Shown: positions 8,641 through 18,290 of the stretch, one piece after another | Layout: the number at the start of each line of letters is the position of its first letter | Numbering within the stretch: the stretch's first letter is position 1 | NCBI RefSeq assembly: GCF_003583365.1 | Contig: NZ_QXED01000018.1 | Coordinates: forward strand, 1 to 64,000 | Direction of reading: 5' to 3' | Source: Fibrisoma montanum | GTDB taxonomy: Bacteria; Bacteroidota; Bacteroidia; Cytophagales; Spirosomataceae | Length of the DNA: 64,000 bases | Made by a program: the position numbers and the translations under genes | Notes under the pieces: generated by a model | What the model was told of the DNA's origin: nothing | The model's database searches: none | The model's input: only the letters and a program-made list of their open reading frames with translations

Positions 8641-10185
8641 CTATTTCATGTTGTGATGCATACCACCCATGTTCTTCATTCCCCGCATCATATTCATAAC
8701 CATCACGGAAGGCGTGATTCGGAGATAAACCTCACCGGAAAGAGGAAACTTACCATAATAAGGCTGCAAGGCTTGTTCTGGCATATTACCCGTTAGCTGT
8801 GCTCCCAACACGAGATCGGTGCTGGCGTATTGAAGGAGCCGATAATTCATGCCCAACGTAAACGCATTATTCGTCAATATGCGCTGATTCGGTATCTCCG
8901 CTTCTAAACCAATTTCTTCGGGGGATTTACCGACGTTTTCGTAGCGGCCGTAGAAAGCAGTCCGGCCCAGTTGCAGACTACTTTCGGCTAAGAAGGCTTG
9001 TTCATTCGTTCCGTGGGAATTATTCAGCCCCCATACAAAGGCCGAGGTGACGTAATGATCGGCCTGCCCACCCAGCGGCACACTATGCAGCACCGAAGCG
9101 GTTGTACGGGTAGTATTATCTTCAGGGTGCAGATCTTCCGGGCTTTTGATATACCCTTGTGAGAATTGGAGAGCCAGCGAGGGAGAGGGATTGACCGATA
9201 TACGGTACGAATAACTGTCGAAACGGGGCTGGTCGAAATTCAGGCGTTGTTCATCCGGCTCCCGGCCTGTAAACCGGGATGCTTCCAGTTTAACCCACTT
9301 GTAGCGGAAGCCAGCCGTGGCCACCCCAAACAGAATATGGGTAGCGTCTTCCCAATGGTGTCCCAGTGGGGCATCGGGATTGTTAAACGTGGAAATGCGG
9401 TGCATAAAAGCCGGTGGACCCAGGGCCGGTTCGCCGGGATAGCCGACGTAGCCATACAGGTCGATGTCCCGACTGAAGGAGTGCGTATAGCCGACGGATA
9501 ATTCTGAAAATAAGTCGTGTGGGTGTTGTCGGTCAATCAGGGGTTGCCCTTTGTACGATTCGCCGGATTGAAACAGGAGCGGATAACCGCCATTGCCTAC
9601 GGTTATGGCATCGAGCGACACCATTGCCCGTAACAACAGCAGCCCCCGCTGGCCGATTTGCCGTTGCGCCATGCCCATAAACCAGTTTGGCGCGTCGAAC
9701 TGCCGGTCACTGCCCCGTTTGTCCCGGTTGTTGGTGTTCTGGCTATTATAGCGCAGAAAAACGCTGTAATGAACCATATAGCTCCATTTTTTTCCGTGGG
9801 TCATGTAGGCGTACATCGGCGTGTTGTCGGGGTGCCAGGACGTACCCGACCCATTGCGGTTCATCGGCAGATTGCGCGAAAACGAATGCGTCATCATCAT
9901 GCCGGATGAATCGCCCATTGCATGGTTCATTCCAGCCATATTGTCCATCGAACCGTGATTCATCTGGCCAGGCCGTCGCTCCGGCGTACCGGTTCGGCTA
10001 TGGTCCATCTGCCCATGCTCCATACCGTCGTGCTTCTGCCCGGTTGCGGAAGGTGCTCGTTTACGCCCTGGAGAGACGGTATCCGAAGGGGCAATTGTTG
10101 CCTTATCGGACATCGTGTGATGTTGAGCAAGGGTATTAAAAGCCCAAAAGCTGTTCAGAAAAATAGTGAATAAGATTGCTTTCAT
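8641..10185 (-). CDS. outer-membrane beta-barrel protein, Met/His-rich N-terminus
   Basis: A 514-residue protein with a signal peptide (ends near FNTLAQ). Residues about 20-110 form a flexible His/Met-rich stretch (HDGMEHGQMDHS, MNHGSMDNMAGMNHAMG), a copper-binding signature. The remainder is built of alternating strands with aromatic girdles and ends in a Met/His-rich tail (MMRGMKNMGGMHHNMK). This looks like the barrel proteins found beside copper efflux genes in Bacteroidota. It probably works in the outer membrane to bind or pass copper. A weak copper-block operator lies upstream at 10300. No named family is claimed. Confidence 0.7.
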   Translation of the reverse strand: MKAILFTIFLNSFWAFNTLAQHHTMSDKATIAPSDTVSPGRKRAPSATGQKHDGMEHGQMDHSRTGTPERRPGQMNHGSMDNMAGMNHAMGDSSGMMMTHSFSRNLPMNRNGSGTSWHPDNTPMYAYMTHGKKWSYMVHYSVFLRYNSQNTNNRDKRGSDRQFDAPNWFMGMAQRQIGQRGLLLLRAMVSLDAITVGNGGYPLLFQSGESYKGQPLIDRQHPHDLFSELSVGYTHSFSRDIDLYGYVGYPGEPALGPPAFMHRISTFNNPDAPLGHHWEDATHILFGVATAGFRYKWVKLEASRFTGREPDEQRLNFDQPRFDSYSYRISVNPSPSLALQFSQGYIKSPEDLHPEDNTTRTTASVLHSVPLGGQADHYVTSAFVWGLNNSHGTNEQAFLAESSLQLGRTAFYGRYENVGKSPEEIGLEAEIPNQRILTNNAFTLGMNYRLLQYASTDLVLGAQLTGNMPEQALQPYYGKFPLSGEVYLRITPSVMVMNMMRGMKNMGGMHHNMK

Positions 10186-10299
10186 ATCGTTGAGGTATTG
10201 TTACTAAATTAAAAAAGCGGGCTACCCGACCCGCTTCTGTGCTGAATGGACCCCCTTTCTATTAACTGTCCGAAAGGGATAATCCTCTTTTACAATGCT

Positions 10300-10331
10300 T
10301 TGTAATTTCATTCGCCAATGATTACAAAATT
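10300..10331 (+). promoter_or_regulatory. weak copper-block AraC-type operator (before the 8641 gene)
   Basis: Half-site TTACAAAATT at 10322-10331 is a good match, but the other, TTGTAATTTC at 10300-10309, is poor (spacing 22 bp). A CCTTTCG sequence on the minus strand near 10271-10277 resembles but does not match the TAnnTTTG box. The site lies about 115 bp before the start of the outer-membrane gene (10185). The weakest of the nine sites. Confidence 0.35.
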
Positions 10332-10352
10332 GTCAGCCGATGTGCGGTCTTA

Positions 10353-11531
10353 TCAACCCCTATGGGTTTCAAAGCGCGTGGCCTTAGCCGGGTACTGCTC
10401 GAAGTGCCGATTGAGACTGCGTTCAATGTCGGAAACCGATACAGTAATATTTTCTGACAAGCTATTCCGCTTAATCCAGACTGAGGTGTATTGTTTAGCT
10501 CCTTGACAATAAGCCGAATATGTCAATCCCATGAGTTGGGATAAATACAAAAAATGGTCAGGCGCATAGTTAGGGGAGAATAGTTCAAACAAATGGGTAC
10601 CCGGTTCGCACCAGATGATATTAGAGAACGATGCACCGTGAGGGCCAACAATAAGCGAGGCTCGGTTGTATAGCGAAAGCTGTTCCGATAAACTACGGGG
10701 TTTGTCTTCCACTATCGTAAAATCGTACTGCTGGAGGAGCTTCACCAAAGCATCTTCGTTGGCAATTCGGCGACGACCAGCCCGGCTAATGTATAGTCGT
10801 TCTCGTTTGCTGGTTGGGTTTTGTATTAAGGGAAAGAGCCGTTGTCGGATCGCTTGTACATTGGCTTCGTTGGGGTAGAACCAATGCCCGTTGTTGCCCA
10901 TCAGACACGTATCAAACTGAACATTGACCGAGCGGCTATCAAGAATTTGCTCCGGGGAAAAGCCTACATAGGTCAAAAATTCCCGCTCATAGGTGGTACT
11001 GAATAACGGATAAGACACAGCGGCATCGGCAAATGAGCCGCTGGGTAGATTCTGCTCCATCCGACAAAGCTTTGCGGCTACAAGAAAGATGTAGTCGTAA
11101 TAACCTCCGAATGCAACCCCATCCTGATAATGACCAAACGGAGCCACCAGCGTGTGAACTTTGCGGGTTTGTCGCCTATCGGGTTTTAAGCTGTCTTTCA
11201 GCAAATGTTGACTTCCGTAATCAGGGCAAAGTACCAATCCATCCGTCAATATATTGCCGCACCGAAGCTGAGACGTTTCGCGGTCGCCAGGTCTGTAAAC
11301 CCACGTATAGCTCGGTTCACTAACCGCCGTTTTATTCCCGAAAATAACCTTTGCAGCATCCGTAGTATCCGTTACTTCGGGGAGGGGTAACAGATTTGCT
11401 GCATGAAATCCCTTCTGATAGGGCCGCAGGTAAACGATAGTTTCGTCCTTAGTTAGAAACGTTACTCCAAACCGTTTAGCAATCCAGGTGAAAAACTGTT
11501 TGGCGAACGTTTTGACGGTCGAAAGGTGCAT
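10353..11531 (-). CDS. glycosyltransferase family 61 (DUF563) protein
   Basis: A 392-residue protein. The C-terminal catalytic half has the GT61/DUF563 signature: LYISRAGRRRIANE, then YDFTIVEDKPRSLSEQLSLY and LIVGPHGASFSNIIWCEPG, followed by HLFELFSP. GT61 enzymes add sugars (xylose, mannose or similar) to surface glycans. There is no signal peptide; the enzyme is likely cytoplasmic or membrane associated. It sits alone among copper genes, with a copper-block operator 87 bp upstream (11618-11649). Its substrate cannot be told from the sequence. Confidence 0.8.
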   Translation of the reverse strand: MHLSTVKTFAKQFFTWIAKRFGVTFLTKDETIVYLRPYQKGFHAANLLPLPEVTDTTDAAKVIFGNKTAVSEPSYTWVYRPGDRETSQLRCGNILTDGLVLCPDYGSQHLLKDSLKPDRRQTRKVHTLVAPFGHYQDGVAFGGYYDYIFLVAAKLCRMEQNLPSGSFADAAVSYPLFSTTYEREFLTYVGFSPEQILDSRSVNVQFDTCLMGNNGHWFYPNEANVQAIRQRLFPLIQNPTSKRERLYISRAGRRRIANEDALVKLLQQYDFTIVEDKPRSLSEQLSLYNRASLIVGPHGASFSNIIWCEPGTHLFELFSPNYAPDHFLYLSQLMGLTYSAYCQGAKQYTSVWIKRNSLSENITVSVSDIERSLNRHFEQYPAKATRFETHRG

Positions 11532-11617
11532 GGTATCGGACTGTGAGAAAATAGCTAAAACCTGCTATTTAGACCGCCAAGCTAAAATCCCGTTACCGAA
11601 AAAGCCCTGCCAACTAC

Positions 11618-11649
11618 TTGTAAGATTATCGGGTAAGACTTACAAAATT
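11618..11649 (+). promoter_or_regulatory. copper-block AraC-type operator (before the GT61 gene)
   Basis: Half-sites TTGTAAGATT (11618-11627) and TTACAAAATT (11640-11649), 22 bp apart, direct. It is upstream of the GT61 gene (start 11531). It lies just past the 3' end of the following DUF305 membrane gene (11677), which reads toward it, so GT61 is the sensible target. No clear TAnnTTTG box at the expected distance. Confidence 0.5.
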
Positions 11650-11676
11650 CAGGCGGGTTAAACACGATTAACAGCG

Positions 11677-12192
11677 TTACTTTCGATCTAACTCCTCCAG
11701 TTTGGCTTTCATCTGACTAATTTCAGCTTCTTGTGATTTGATAATTTCCTCACTCAATTTCCTGAGTTCGGGGTCATTCAGCTTTGCTTCTTTGGCCATC
11801 AGAATAGCACCGGCATGGTGAGGTATCATGGACTTAACGAATTGCCGGTCCGACACCGCCGTTTGTTGCCGGATGAGCCAGAAGAACCCCGTAAGGGCTA
11901 ACGCACTCACAGCGATGATGATAGCGTTTCGTCGTTTGTCTGAATACATAGCCGACATCAACAAAACTTCAATGATAATCATAGGCATCGTCATCAGGCC
12001 CGCCATATAAAACTGATTGACGTTGGGAACGACGTTGGCAAAGGTATCCACCATCGCGTACATCAATACGTACATGGAAATGAACGATAAAACAGCCATA
12101 ATTGCCAGCTTGCCGTAATGCTGTCCATGAGTCATTGAGTGGTCGTCCTGCCTGTGCTGCACTTGGTCAGTGTGTTGTTTGTGTGCTTCCAT
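11677..12192 (-). CDS. membrane-anchored DUF305 protein
   Basis: Start chosen at ATG 12192 (MEAHKQHTDQVQHRQ); a longer frame from 12285 adds no recognisable signal. The 172-residue protein has a His-rich N-terminus, three hydrophobic segments (about 30-55, 65-80 and 90-105), and a C-terminal DUF305 domain with the SMIPHHAGAILMAKEA motif and a long Lys/Glu helix. It is the third DUF305 gene of the window and the only one with multiple membrane segments. It follows the CopZ-like gene at 12298 and has its own copper-block operator at 12258. Confidence 0.8.
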   Translation of the reverse strand: MEAHKQHTDQVQHRQDDHSMTHGQHYGKLAIMAVLSFISMYVLMYAMVDTFANVVPNVNQFYMAGLMTMPMIIIEVLLMSAMYSDKRRNAIIIAVSALALTGFFWLIRQQTAVSDRQFVKSMIPHHAGAILMAKEAKLNDPELRKLSEEIIKSQEAEISQMKAKLEELDRK

Positions 12193-12257
12193 AAATTCTT
12201 CAGATCGTTGAGTACCTCTATAAACAAGTAAGCTGCCCAACCGGATGGCCGTGCAGC

Positions 12258-12289
12258 TTATAAGATTCGGCCCACTACGTTGCAAAACT
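12258..12289 (+). promoter_or_regulatory. copper-block AraC-type operator (before the 11677 gene)
   Basis: Half-sites TTATAAGATT (12258-12267) and TTGCAAAACT (12280-12289), 22 bp apart, direct. The target is the DUF305 membrane gene starting at 12192. A TACTTGTTT sequence on the minus strand at 12222-12230 resembles the promoter box but is off the exact 22-bp position. Confidence 0.45.
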
Positions 12290-12297
12290 TTTGGAAA

Positions 12298-12519
12298 TCA
12301 GGGCCGTGGCATTGGTTCCGCCTTATAGCCTGCTCGCTCAACGGCTTTTCGGACTTCTGCGCCGATTCGGTTATCTGTGGTTTGCACCGTTAGAATTTTG
12401 TCAGGACTGTCAGTGTCCACATTCCAACCGTCAACCTGTTCGATGTCATTGAGAAAAGGCGTGACAGCCGCTACGCAACCGCTGCATTTGATATTCGTCT
12501 TGAAATTCAGGGTTTCCAT
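12298..12519 (-). CDS. CopZ-like HMA copper chaperone
   Basis: A 73-residue HMA-domain protein with the metal motif IKCSGC (Cys 12 and 15) at the N-terminus, followed by the ferredoxin-like beta-alpha-beta pattern (ILTVQTTDNRIGAEVRKAVE). It is the size of CopZ/Atx1 chaperones, which carry Cu(I) to P-type ATPases. It lies 50 bp downstream of copA and in the same direction, so it is likely expressed with it. A paralogue is at 31673; the two share the METxxxKTNIKCxGC opening. Confidence 0.9.
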   Translation of the reverse strand: METLNFKTNIKCSGCVAAVTPFLNDIEQVDGWNVDTDSPDKILTVQTTDNRIGAEVRKAVERAGYKAEPMPRP

Positions 12520-12569
12520 GATTAATCGTCCGTTTTTTGTTGTTACCTATTGGTAACGTATTCCTTTCG

Positions 12570-14825
12570 TTAGAGTTTGGCGGCTCTCAATCGCAGACTG
12601 TTACTGACCACCGACACCGAGCTAAGGGCCATTGCTGCCCCGGCAATCATCGGATTGAGTAAAAAACCATTGACGGGATACAGTAGCCCGGCCGCAATTG
12701 GAATGCCGATCAGGTTGTAGATGAACGCCCAGAACAGGTTCTGCCGAATAGTCTGTACAGTCTTTTTCGAGAGTTGGAGGGCTTTAGGTACGCTGTTGAG
12801 GTCGGAGGTGATGAGCGTCATCTTAGCTACATCCATCGCAATGTCGGAACCTCGGCCCATCGCGATACTCACGTCGGCTTGGGCCAGCGCCTGCGAGTCG
12901 TTGATACCATCGCCAATCATGGCTACGACCTTACCTTGCGCCTGTAGCTCTTTTACGAATTCGGCTTTATCGGCGGGCAGGGCTTCGGCTCGGTAGTCAC
13001 TGAGACCAACGGCTTTAGCCACCGCACTGGCTGTTTGTGTGTTGTCACCGGTCATCATGTACACGGCGATTCCCCGCTTCCTCAACGTATGAATGGCTTC
13101 GCGGGAGGTCTGCTTCACCGGATCGGCGATGGCTATTACGGCCAATATGCGCTGCTTATCTGCGAAATAGACAACGGTCTTCGCTTCATCCTGCCAGCGA
13201 CTCACGATACCGGTTACAGTTGTCAACTTATCAGCTAATCCGCTCTCTGCGATTAATCGCCGATTGCCCACGACATACGTGGCGTTTTCGTAGCGGCCCG
13301 TTATACCTCGACCCGTCAGGCTCTCGAAGCCATCAAGAGCGGGGCCGGTGATACCAGTAGCCCGCAGTCGCTCGACTACTGCATCGGCCAGCGGATGTTC
13401 AGATTTGGCCTCCAGTGCATACAACACCGGCATTAACTTGGCTACTTCATTCTCGCCCACCTGCCAGGCCATGTCCGTTACAGTCGGTTTGCCTTCGGTA
13501 ATGGTACCTGTTTTGTCCAGCACGACGGCGTTGACTTTGTAGCCGAGTTCCAGACTTTCCGCATCTTTGATGAGGATGTTGTTATCGGCTCCTTTCCCTA
13601 CGCCAACCATGATCGCCGTAGGCGTTGCCAACCCTAATGCACAGGGACAGGCGATGACCAGCACCGTTACGGAGGTCAATAGGGCATGAGTAAAAGCGTT
13701 GTCTCCCCCTAACAGCATCCAGGCCGCGAACGTCAGCAGGGCGATACCGATGACCACTGGCACGAATATACCGGCAATCTTGTCCACTAATTTCTGAACC
13801 GGAGCCTTGCTACCCTGTGCTTCCTGCACCATGCGGATGATTTGCGCCAGCACGGTTTCTCCGCCTACTTTTTGTGCCACGAAGCGGAACGAGCCTTTCT
13901 GATTGATTGTCCCCGCAAAAACTGATTCTCCGGTTCGTTTGGCCACTGGAATGGCTTCTCCCGAAATCATACTCTCATCTACAAACGATTCGCCGGATTC
14001 AACGACACCATCAACCGGGATTTTCTCACCCGGCCGCACGACGATAATCTGACCGACACGTACCAGAGCAATGGGTAATTCACGCTCGGTCCCGTCCTCG
14101 ACGATACGTACCGTTTTGGGTTGCAGGCCCATCAACTTCTTGATAGCCGAGGATGTATTTGATTTTGCCCTTTCTTCGAGCAACTTACCCAGCGAGATGA
14201 AGGCAATCACAACCGCAGCCGCTTCAAAATAAACATGCGGGTGCAGCCCCCGGCTGTGCCAGAAATCAGGATAGAGCGTGTTGAAAGCACTGAAAAGGAA
14301 AGCAATGCCCGTTGACAGTGCCACCAGTGTGTCCATATTGGCCTTACCGTGCCGGGCTTGTTTCCAGGCATTCACAAAGTAGGACCGGCCCAGCCAGAAC
14401 ACCACCGGTGCCGAAAGAGCCATCATAATCCAGTTGACGTAGGGCGCGTCCATGAAGAACATACCCAACACGACCACTGGAACGGATAGAATGCCTGCCC
14501 ATAAGGTTCGCTTTTTCAGTGAATCGTAGTGCCGCTGCTGTGCTTCCTGCTGTACCTGTTGCGGATCTTCAACATCAACTACCAAATCGTAGCCAATTGA
14601 TTGCAACACCTGCTGCATTCCAGCCGGGGTAATGGCTTTGGTATCATACTCGACCGTAGCTGACTGGTTAGCATAGTTCACGGCGGCTTTCGCAACGCCG
14701 GGCGTGTTGTTCAACATCGACTCGACACTAACAGCGCAGGCCGCGCAGGTCATTTCCAGCACCGGAAACGTTTGACGGGTTAGCCTTGCCGGGGCCGGGG
14801 ATTTTATAGGTTCGGTCGTCGTCAT
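12570..14825 (-). CDS. copA: copper-exporting P1B-1 ATPase CopA
   Basis: A 751-residue P-type ATPase. One N-terminal HMA domain carries MTCAAC (Cys 27 and 30). The membrane metal site is the CPC of [13 protein letters not shown] near residue 395; the phosphorylation loop [10 protein letters not shown] is near 438, the nucleotide-domain SEHPLADA follows, and GDGIND is near 638. CPC with a single HMA and no Zn-type features marks a Cu(I) exporter in the inner membrane. It is followed by a CopZ-like gene and preceded by a complete copper-block promoter (14846-14906), with only a 20-nt leader from the promoter box to the ATG. Confidence 0.95.
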   Translation of the reverse strand: MTTTEPIKSPAPARLTRQTFPVLEMTCAACAVSVESMLNNTPGVAKAAVNYANQSATVEYDTKAITPAGMQQVLQSIGYDLVVDVEDPQQVQQEAQQRHYDSLKKRTLWAGILSVPVVVLGMFFMDAPYVNWIMMALSAPVVFWLGRSYFVNAWKQARHGKANMDTLVALSTGIAFLFSAFNTLYPDFWHSRGLHPHVYFEAAAVVIAFISLGKLLEERAKSNTSSAIKKLMGLQPKTVRIVEDGTERELPIALVRVGQIIVVRPGEKIPVDGVVESGESFVDESMISGEAIPVAKRTGESVFAGTINQKGSFRFVAQKVGGETVLAQIIRMVQEAQGSKAPVQKLVDKIAGIFVPVVIGIALLTFAAWMLLGGDNAFTHALLTSVTVLVIACPCALGLATPTAIMVGVGKGADNNILIKDAESLELGYKVNAVVLDKTGTITEGKPTVTDMAWQVGENEVAKLMPVLYALEAKSEHPLADAVVERLRATGITGPALDGFESLTGRGITGRYENATYVVGNRRLIAESGLADKLTTVTGIVSRWQDEAKTVVYFADKQRILAVIAIADPVKQTSREAIHTLRKRGIAVYMMTGDNTQTASAVAKAVGLSDYRAEALPADKAEFVKELQAQGKVVAMIGDGINDSQALAQADVSIAMGRGSDIAMDVAKMTLITSDLNSVPKALQLSKKTVQTIRQNLFWAFIYNLIGIPIAAGLLYPVNGFLLNPMIAGAAMALSSVSVVSNSLRLRAAKL

Positions 14826-14845
14826 CGTATTGTCAATTTATACGA

Positions 14846-14906
14846 CAAAGGTCGCCATACCTATTACTCCCTCCGTTACACAATTACCCCGATGGCTTGT
14901 GAGATT
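14846..14906 (-). promoter_or_regulatory. copA promoter with AraC-type operator
   Basis: On the plus strand: half-sites TTACACAATT (14876-14885) and TTGTGAGATT (14897-14906), 21 bp apart. Exactly 22 bp from the proximal half-site, toward the gene, the minus strand reads GACCTTTG (14846-14853), a near match to the Bacteroidota -7 box TAnnTTTG. The same three-part layout, with the same 22-bp gap, is found before the first AraC gene, the second copZ and the HYC_CC_PP gene. Confidence 0.7.
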
Positions 14907-14946
14907 TCAGGCAACCCGCTCTACATAGTACGCCAACAGTCACCCG

Positions 14947-15603
14947 CTACTGTTCGATACCGATTGGCACGGCTAATTTCTCTGCCCCATGCTGCAACGA
15001 CTTTTTCTCCTGACGTACCTGACGGAAATAAGAAGGGGTCAGGCCGGTCTGCTGCCGAAATTGATTGGAGAGGTGTTGAACGCTGCTATAACCCGTGCGA
15101 TGGGCAATCTCGGTAAGTGTCAAATCAGAATAGACTAACCACTCCTTGACCTTGTCGATGCGCCGGAGGATGATATATTTCTCTAAAGTAATACCCTCCG
15201 CTTTGGTGAACTGACCACTGATTGTATCGTAATCCAAATCAAGCGTTTCCTGGAGCTGTGTAGATAGACGTGACTTATTTTCACTAAGATCATCTTGGGC
15301 GAAATAGGTATCTATAAGTACTTTAACTCGCTGATGAATGCTCTGCTTAGTCTCTTCAATCAGGCTAAACCCCTGTTTGGTCAGCAGAGCTTTTATCTTT
15401 TCTGTATCAACGGCCGATAGAGGCCCACGTAGCGTAAGCTGACCTAACTGAATATTGAGCACATGGAAGCCAGCTTGTGCTAATTCACTATGGACGACCC
15501 CAATACACCGGTCGCACACCATGCCTTTTATACGCAGGGGCACTATCGTGCGACCGTCCGATTGCGTCATTGCTGTTTCTGGCTCCATTACTGATTCCAT
15601 CAT
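14947..15603 (-). CDS. HMA-AraC fusion regulator (copper sensor candidate)
   Basis: A 218-residue protein. Residues about 12-80 resemble an HMA domain with the metal motif IKGMVCDRCIGVV. A helical linker follows, then an AraC-type double helix-turn-helix (about 115-210): LEKYIILRRIDKVKEWL, LTEIAHRTGYSSVQHLSNQF and QQTGLTPSYF. AraC regulators usually carry a sugar- or ligand-binding N-terminal domain; an HMA-like domain in that place suggests direct Cu(I) sensing. It is divergent from copB and has a complete operator in the shared upstream region, so self-regulation is likely. A paralogue is at 32182. Confidence 0.82.
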   Translation of the reverse strand: MMESVMEPETAMTQSDGRTIVPLRIKGMVCDRCIGVVHSELAQAGFHVLNIQLGQLTLRGPLSAVDTEKIKALLTKQGFSLIEETKQSIHQRVKVLIDTYFAQDDLSENKSRLSTQLQETLDLDYDTISGQFTKAEGITLEKYIILRRIDKVKEWLVYSDLTLTEIAHRTGYSSVQHLSNQFRQQTGLTPSYFRQVRQEKKSLQHGAEKLAVPIGIEQ

Positions 15604-15678
15604 TTTTATGTTGTAGGCTCACCGCTACTATAAAGGGCTATCTATAATCAATACGGCCTTGGTTGATAGCATAACAAA

Positions 15679-15739
15679 CAAAGCTACTATTCTGAGCCAG
15701 AAAAGGGCTTGCAAAATTCGGGATTGTCCTTGCAGAATT
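15679..15739 (-). promoter_or_regulatory. promoter and operator of the first HMA-AraC gene
   Basis: Half-sites TTGCAAAATT (15709-15718) and TTGCAGAATT (15730-15739), 21 bp apart, the best pair in the window. Exactly 22 bp toward the araC gene the minus strand reads TAGCTTTG (15679-15686), a perfect TAnnTTTG box. The leader to the ATG at 15603 is 75 nt. The site lies in the 235-bp divergent gap with copB (starts 15839) and could also serve copB, although no matching box was found on that side. Confidence 0.72.
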
Positions 15740-15838
15740 TTTGTAGTACGCTCCATTTGAACTCGCTACGTGTTAACTAAGACAGCATGGCCTATTAATC
15801 GTTTCAGTTTACTCTGTATTTCTAACTAAATCAGCCCT

Positions 15839-18250
15839 ATGACACATCAACACCGATTTACGGTACACGGCCTTACGACCAATGAGCAGGCCGAAGATAT
15901 CCGAAATATCTTGATTGGGCAGTCGGGCATTAAGGACGCTGAGGTAACGATCAATCCACCCCAGGCCGTACTAACGGTTGAGCATCATCTTTCCTTAACA
16001 GACATACAGCGGTTGGTTTCGACGGTTGGATCATTTCATGTCATGGAGGCCCGTGATGAATCGGTATCCCCATACGCTCATCATCGTGCCACTGAGCCGC
16101 CTATACCTCCCGCGCACAACCACGTAGCGCACATGAACCAAACAGCATCGACTGACGAGTCGCCTGCCGGACAACAGGCTCTGCAACACATTGGCCACGA
16201 TGGACACAGCGGACCGGATAATCCCCAGCCCCATCAGGGCGGTACGGGAATGAAACACAAGCACATGAACCACGGCGACATGGAGCATGGAGCCGGACAC
16301 GGTGGCCACGATCACGGCGCGATGATTGCCGACTTTTTGCGCCGATTCTGGATATGCTTGATTCTATCGGTGCCGGTGGTGGCTTTCTCGATGATGTTTC
16401 AGGAATTGGTTGGTTATCAGTTGGACTTTCCGTTCCGTGAACCGCTTGTCGTCGTGCTGGCCTCGTTCATTTACATTTATGGGGGCTGGCCCTTTCTGAC
16501 CGGTATGGTCGGCGAACTACGAACCCGTCAACCCGGCATGATGACGCTGGTTGCCGTTGCCATCACAGCCGCTTACACTTACAGTGTGGCCGTTTCGTTC
16601 GGTTGGCTGCGTGGCATGGACTTCTTTTGGGAACTGGCTACGCTAATCGACATCATGCTGCTGGGTCATTACTTAGAAATGAAATCAGTAGCCGGGGCAT
16701 CGCGGTCACTCGAACTGATCGTACAGATGCTGCCCGCCGATGCTCATAAGGTCGAAGGGGACAAAATCAATGATGTGAAAGTCGATACGCTCAACGAAAG
16801 CGACGTAGTGCTGATCAGGCCCGGCGAACGTGTTCCGACCGACGGTGAGGTAGTTGAGGGAGATAGCTCAGTCAATGAAAGTATGCTGACGGGCGAAAGC
16901 ATACCGGTACAAAAAGGGCCACGCGACAGCGTAATTGCCGGGGCTGTCAACGGAGAAGGCGCACTTCGCGTTCGCGTTACCCACAAGGGTGAAGACAGCT
17001 ATCTTAATAAGGTTGTCCGTATGGTAGAGGAGGCTCAGAACGCCAAGTCCCAAACGCAAACATTGGCGGATCGGGCCGCTGGCTGGCTGACACTGATCTC
17101 TTTGTCGGTTGGTCTGCTAACCCTTTTGGCCTGGCTGATTTCGGGAAAGGAGGTGTCGTTTGCTGTGGAACGTATGGTTACGGTCATGGTGACAGCCTGT
17201 CCTCACGCGCTCGGTGTCGCCATTCCACTGGTAGTGGCTATCTCTACGGCCATTTCCGCACAGAAGGGACTGCTGATTCGTAACCGCACGGCCTTCGAGG
17301 AGGCCCGCAAAATCACAGCGATGGTTTTTGATAAGACAGGTACGTTAACCGAAGGCGAATTCGGTGTGAACAGAATCAAGGTGCTGGTTCCCGATATGGA
17401 CGAAGCAACATTTTTAAGCATGGTAGCCGCTCTGGAGCAACCTTCACAGCACCCTATCGCGCAGGGCATCGTCCGGGAAGCCAAAAAACGCGACCTCGAC
17501 CTGCCCGGTATCAGCGATTTTCAATCCATTACGGGCAAAGGTGTATCGGCAATGGTTGCCGGTCAGCGGGTGCTCGTCGTTAGTCCGGGTTTCCTGAAAG
17601 AAGCAGGTATCGAACAGCCACATGATGCCTTCGGTAGCGGAGCCGAAACGGTCGTGTTCGTGCTGATTGATGACCAGATAGCGGGTTACGTAGCACTGGC
17701 CGACAAAATTCGTGAAGACTCCAAAGAAGCCATTCAGCGGTTGCAAGAGTCGGGTATCAAGGTGTATATGGCCACCGGCGATAATCAGAAAGTAGCCGAC
17801 GCTGTTGCAAAAGAATTAGGTTTGGACGGGGTTTACGCAGAGGTTTTGCCCGACCAGAAAGTAAACGTCGTGAAGGACTTGCAGAAGCAAGGCCAGTTCG
17901 TGGCCATGACCGGCGACGGGGTCAACGATGCTCCGGCCTTAGCGCAGGCCAACGTAGGCATTGCGGTGGGTTCCGGCACCGACGTTGCCGCCGAAACCGC
18001 CGACATCATTTTGGTCAATAGCCGCCCCACCGACATTACCAACTTAGTTGAGTTCGGTAGAGCCACGTACCGCAAGATGATTCAGAACCTCTTCTGGGCG
18101 ACGGGCTATAACGTCGTCGCGATTCCGCTGGCAGCCGGGGTATTATACCCCAATTTTGTCCTTAGCCCCGCCATCGGTGCTGTGCTAATGAGTGCCAGCA
18201 CAGTGATCGTGGCTCTGAACGCGCAGTTGCTGAAACGTGAGATGAAATAA
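15839..18250 (+). CDS. copB: copper P1B-3-type ATPase CopB (CPH)
   Basis: An 803-residue P-type ATPase. The N-terminal domain resembles an HMA fold but lacks CxxC. Residues about 75-163 are His-rich (HAHHRATEP, HNHVAHMN, HGDMEHGAGHGGHDHG). The membrane site is CPH in VTACPHALGVAIPL near residue 453, DKTGTLTEG is near 497 and GDGVND near 691. CPH with a His-rich N-terminus is typical of CopB-type ATPases, which export Cu(II)/Cu(I) or silver. It is divergent from the HMA-AraC gene and the following gene starts 41 bp after its stop. Confidence 0.93.
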   Translation: MTHQHRFTVHGLTTNEQAEDIRNILIGQSGIKDAEVTINPPQAVLTVEHHLSLTDIQRLVSTVGSFHVMEARDESVSPYAHHRATEPPIPPAHNHVAHMNQTASTDESPAGQQALQHIGHDGHSGPDNPQPHQGGTGMKHKHMNHGDMEHGAGHGGHDHGAMIADFLRRFWICLILSVPVVAFSMMFQELVGYQLDFPFREPLVVVLASFIYIYGGWPFLTGMVGELRTRQPGMMTLVAVAITAAYTYSVAVSFGWLRGMDFFWELATLIDIMLLGHYLEMKSVAGASRSLELIVQMLPADAHKVEGDKINDVKVDTLNESDVVLIRPGERVPTDGEVVEGDSSVNESMLTGESIPVQKGPRDSVIAGAVNGEGALRVRVTHKGEDSYLNKVVRMVEEAQNAKSQTQTLADRAAGWLTLISLSVGLLTLLAWLISGKEVSFAVERMVTVMVTACPHALGVAIPLVVAISTAISAQKGLLIRNRTAFEEARKITAMVFDKTGTLTEGEFGVNRIKVLVPDMDEATFLSMVAALEQPSQHPIAQGIVREAKKRDLDLPGISDFQSITGKGVSAMVAGQRVLVVSPGFLKEAGIEQPHDAFGSGAETVVFVLIDDQIAGYVALADKIREDSKEAIQRLQESGIKVYMATGDNQKVADAVAKELGLDGVYAEVLPDQKVNVVKDLQKQGQFVAMTGDGVNDAPALAQANVGIAVGSGTDVAAETADIILVNSRPTDITNLVEFGRATYRKMIQNLFWATGYNVVAIPLAAGVLYPNFVLSPAIGAVLMSASTVIVALNAQLLKREMK

Positions 18251-18290
18251 GTGCCGATTTTGTTGCATTGATTGAAACAATCTCTTTTCG

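Noticed and set aside
9166-10173. Several long ORFs opposite the outer-membrane gene
   Set aside because: They are shadows of the 8641-10185 gene; they have no family resemblance and the real gene has a signal peptide and clear domain features.
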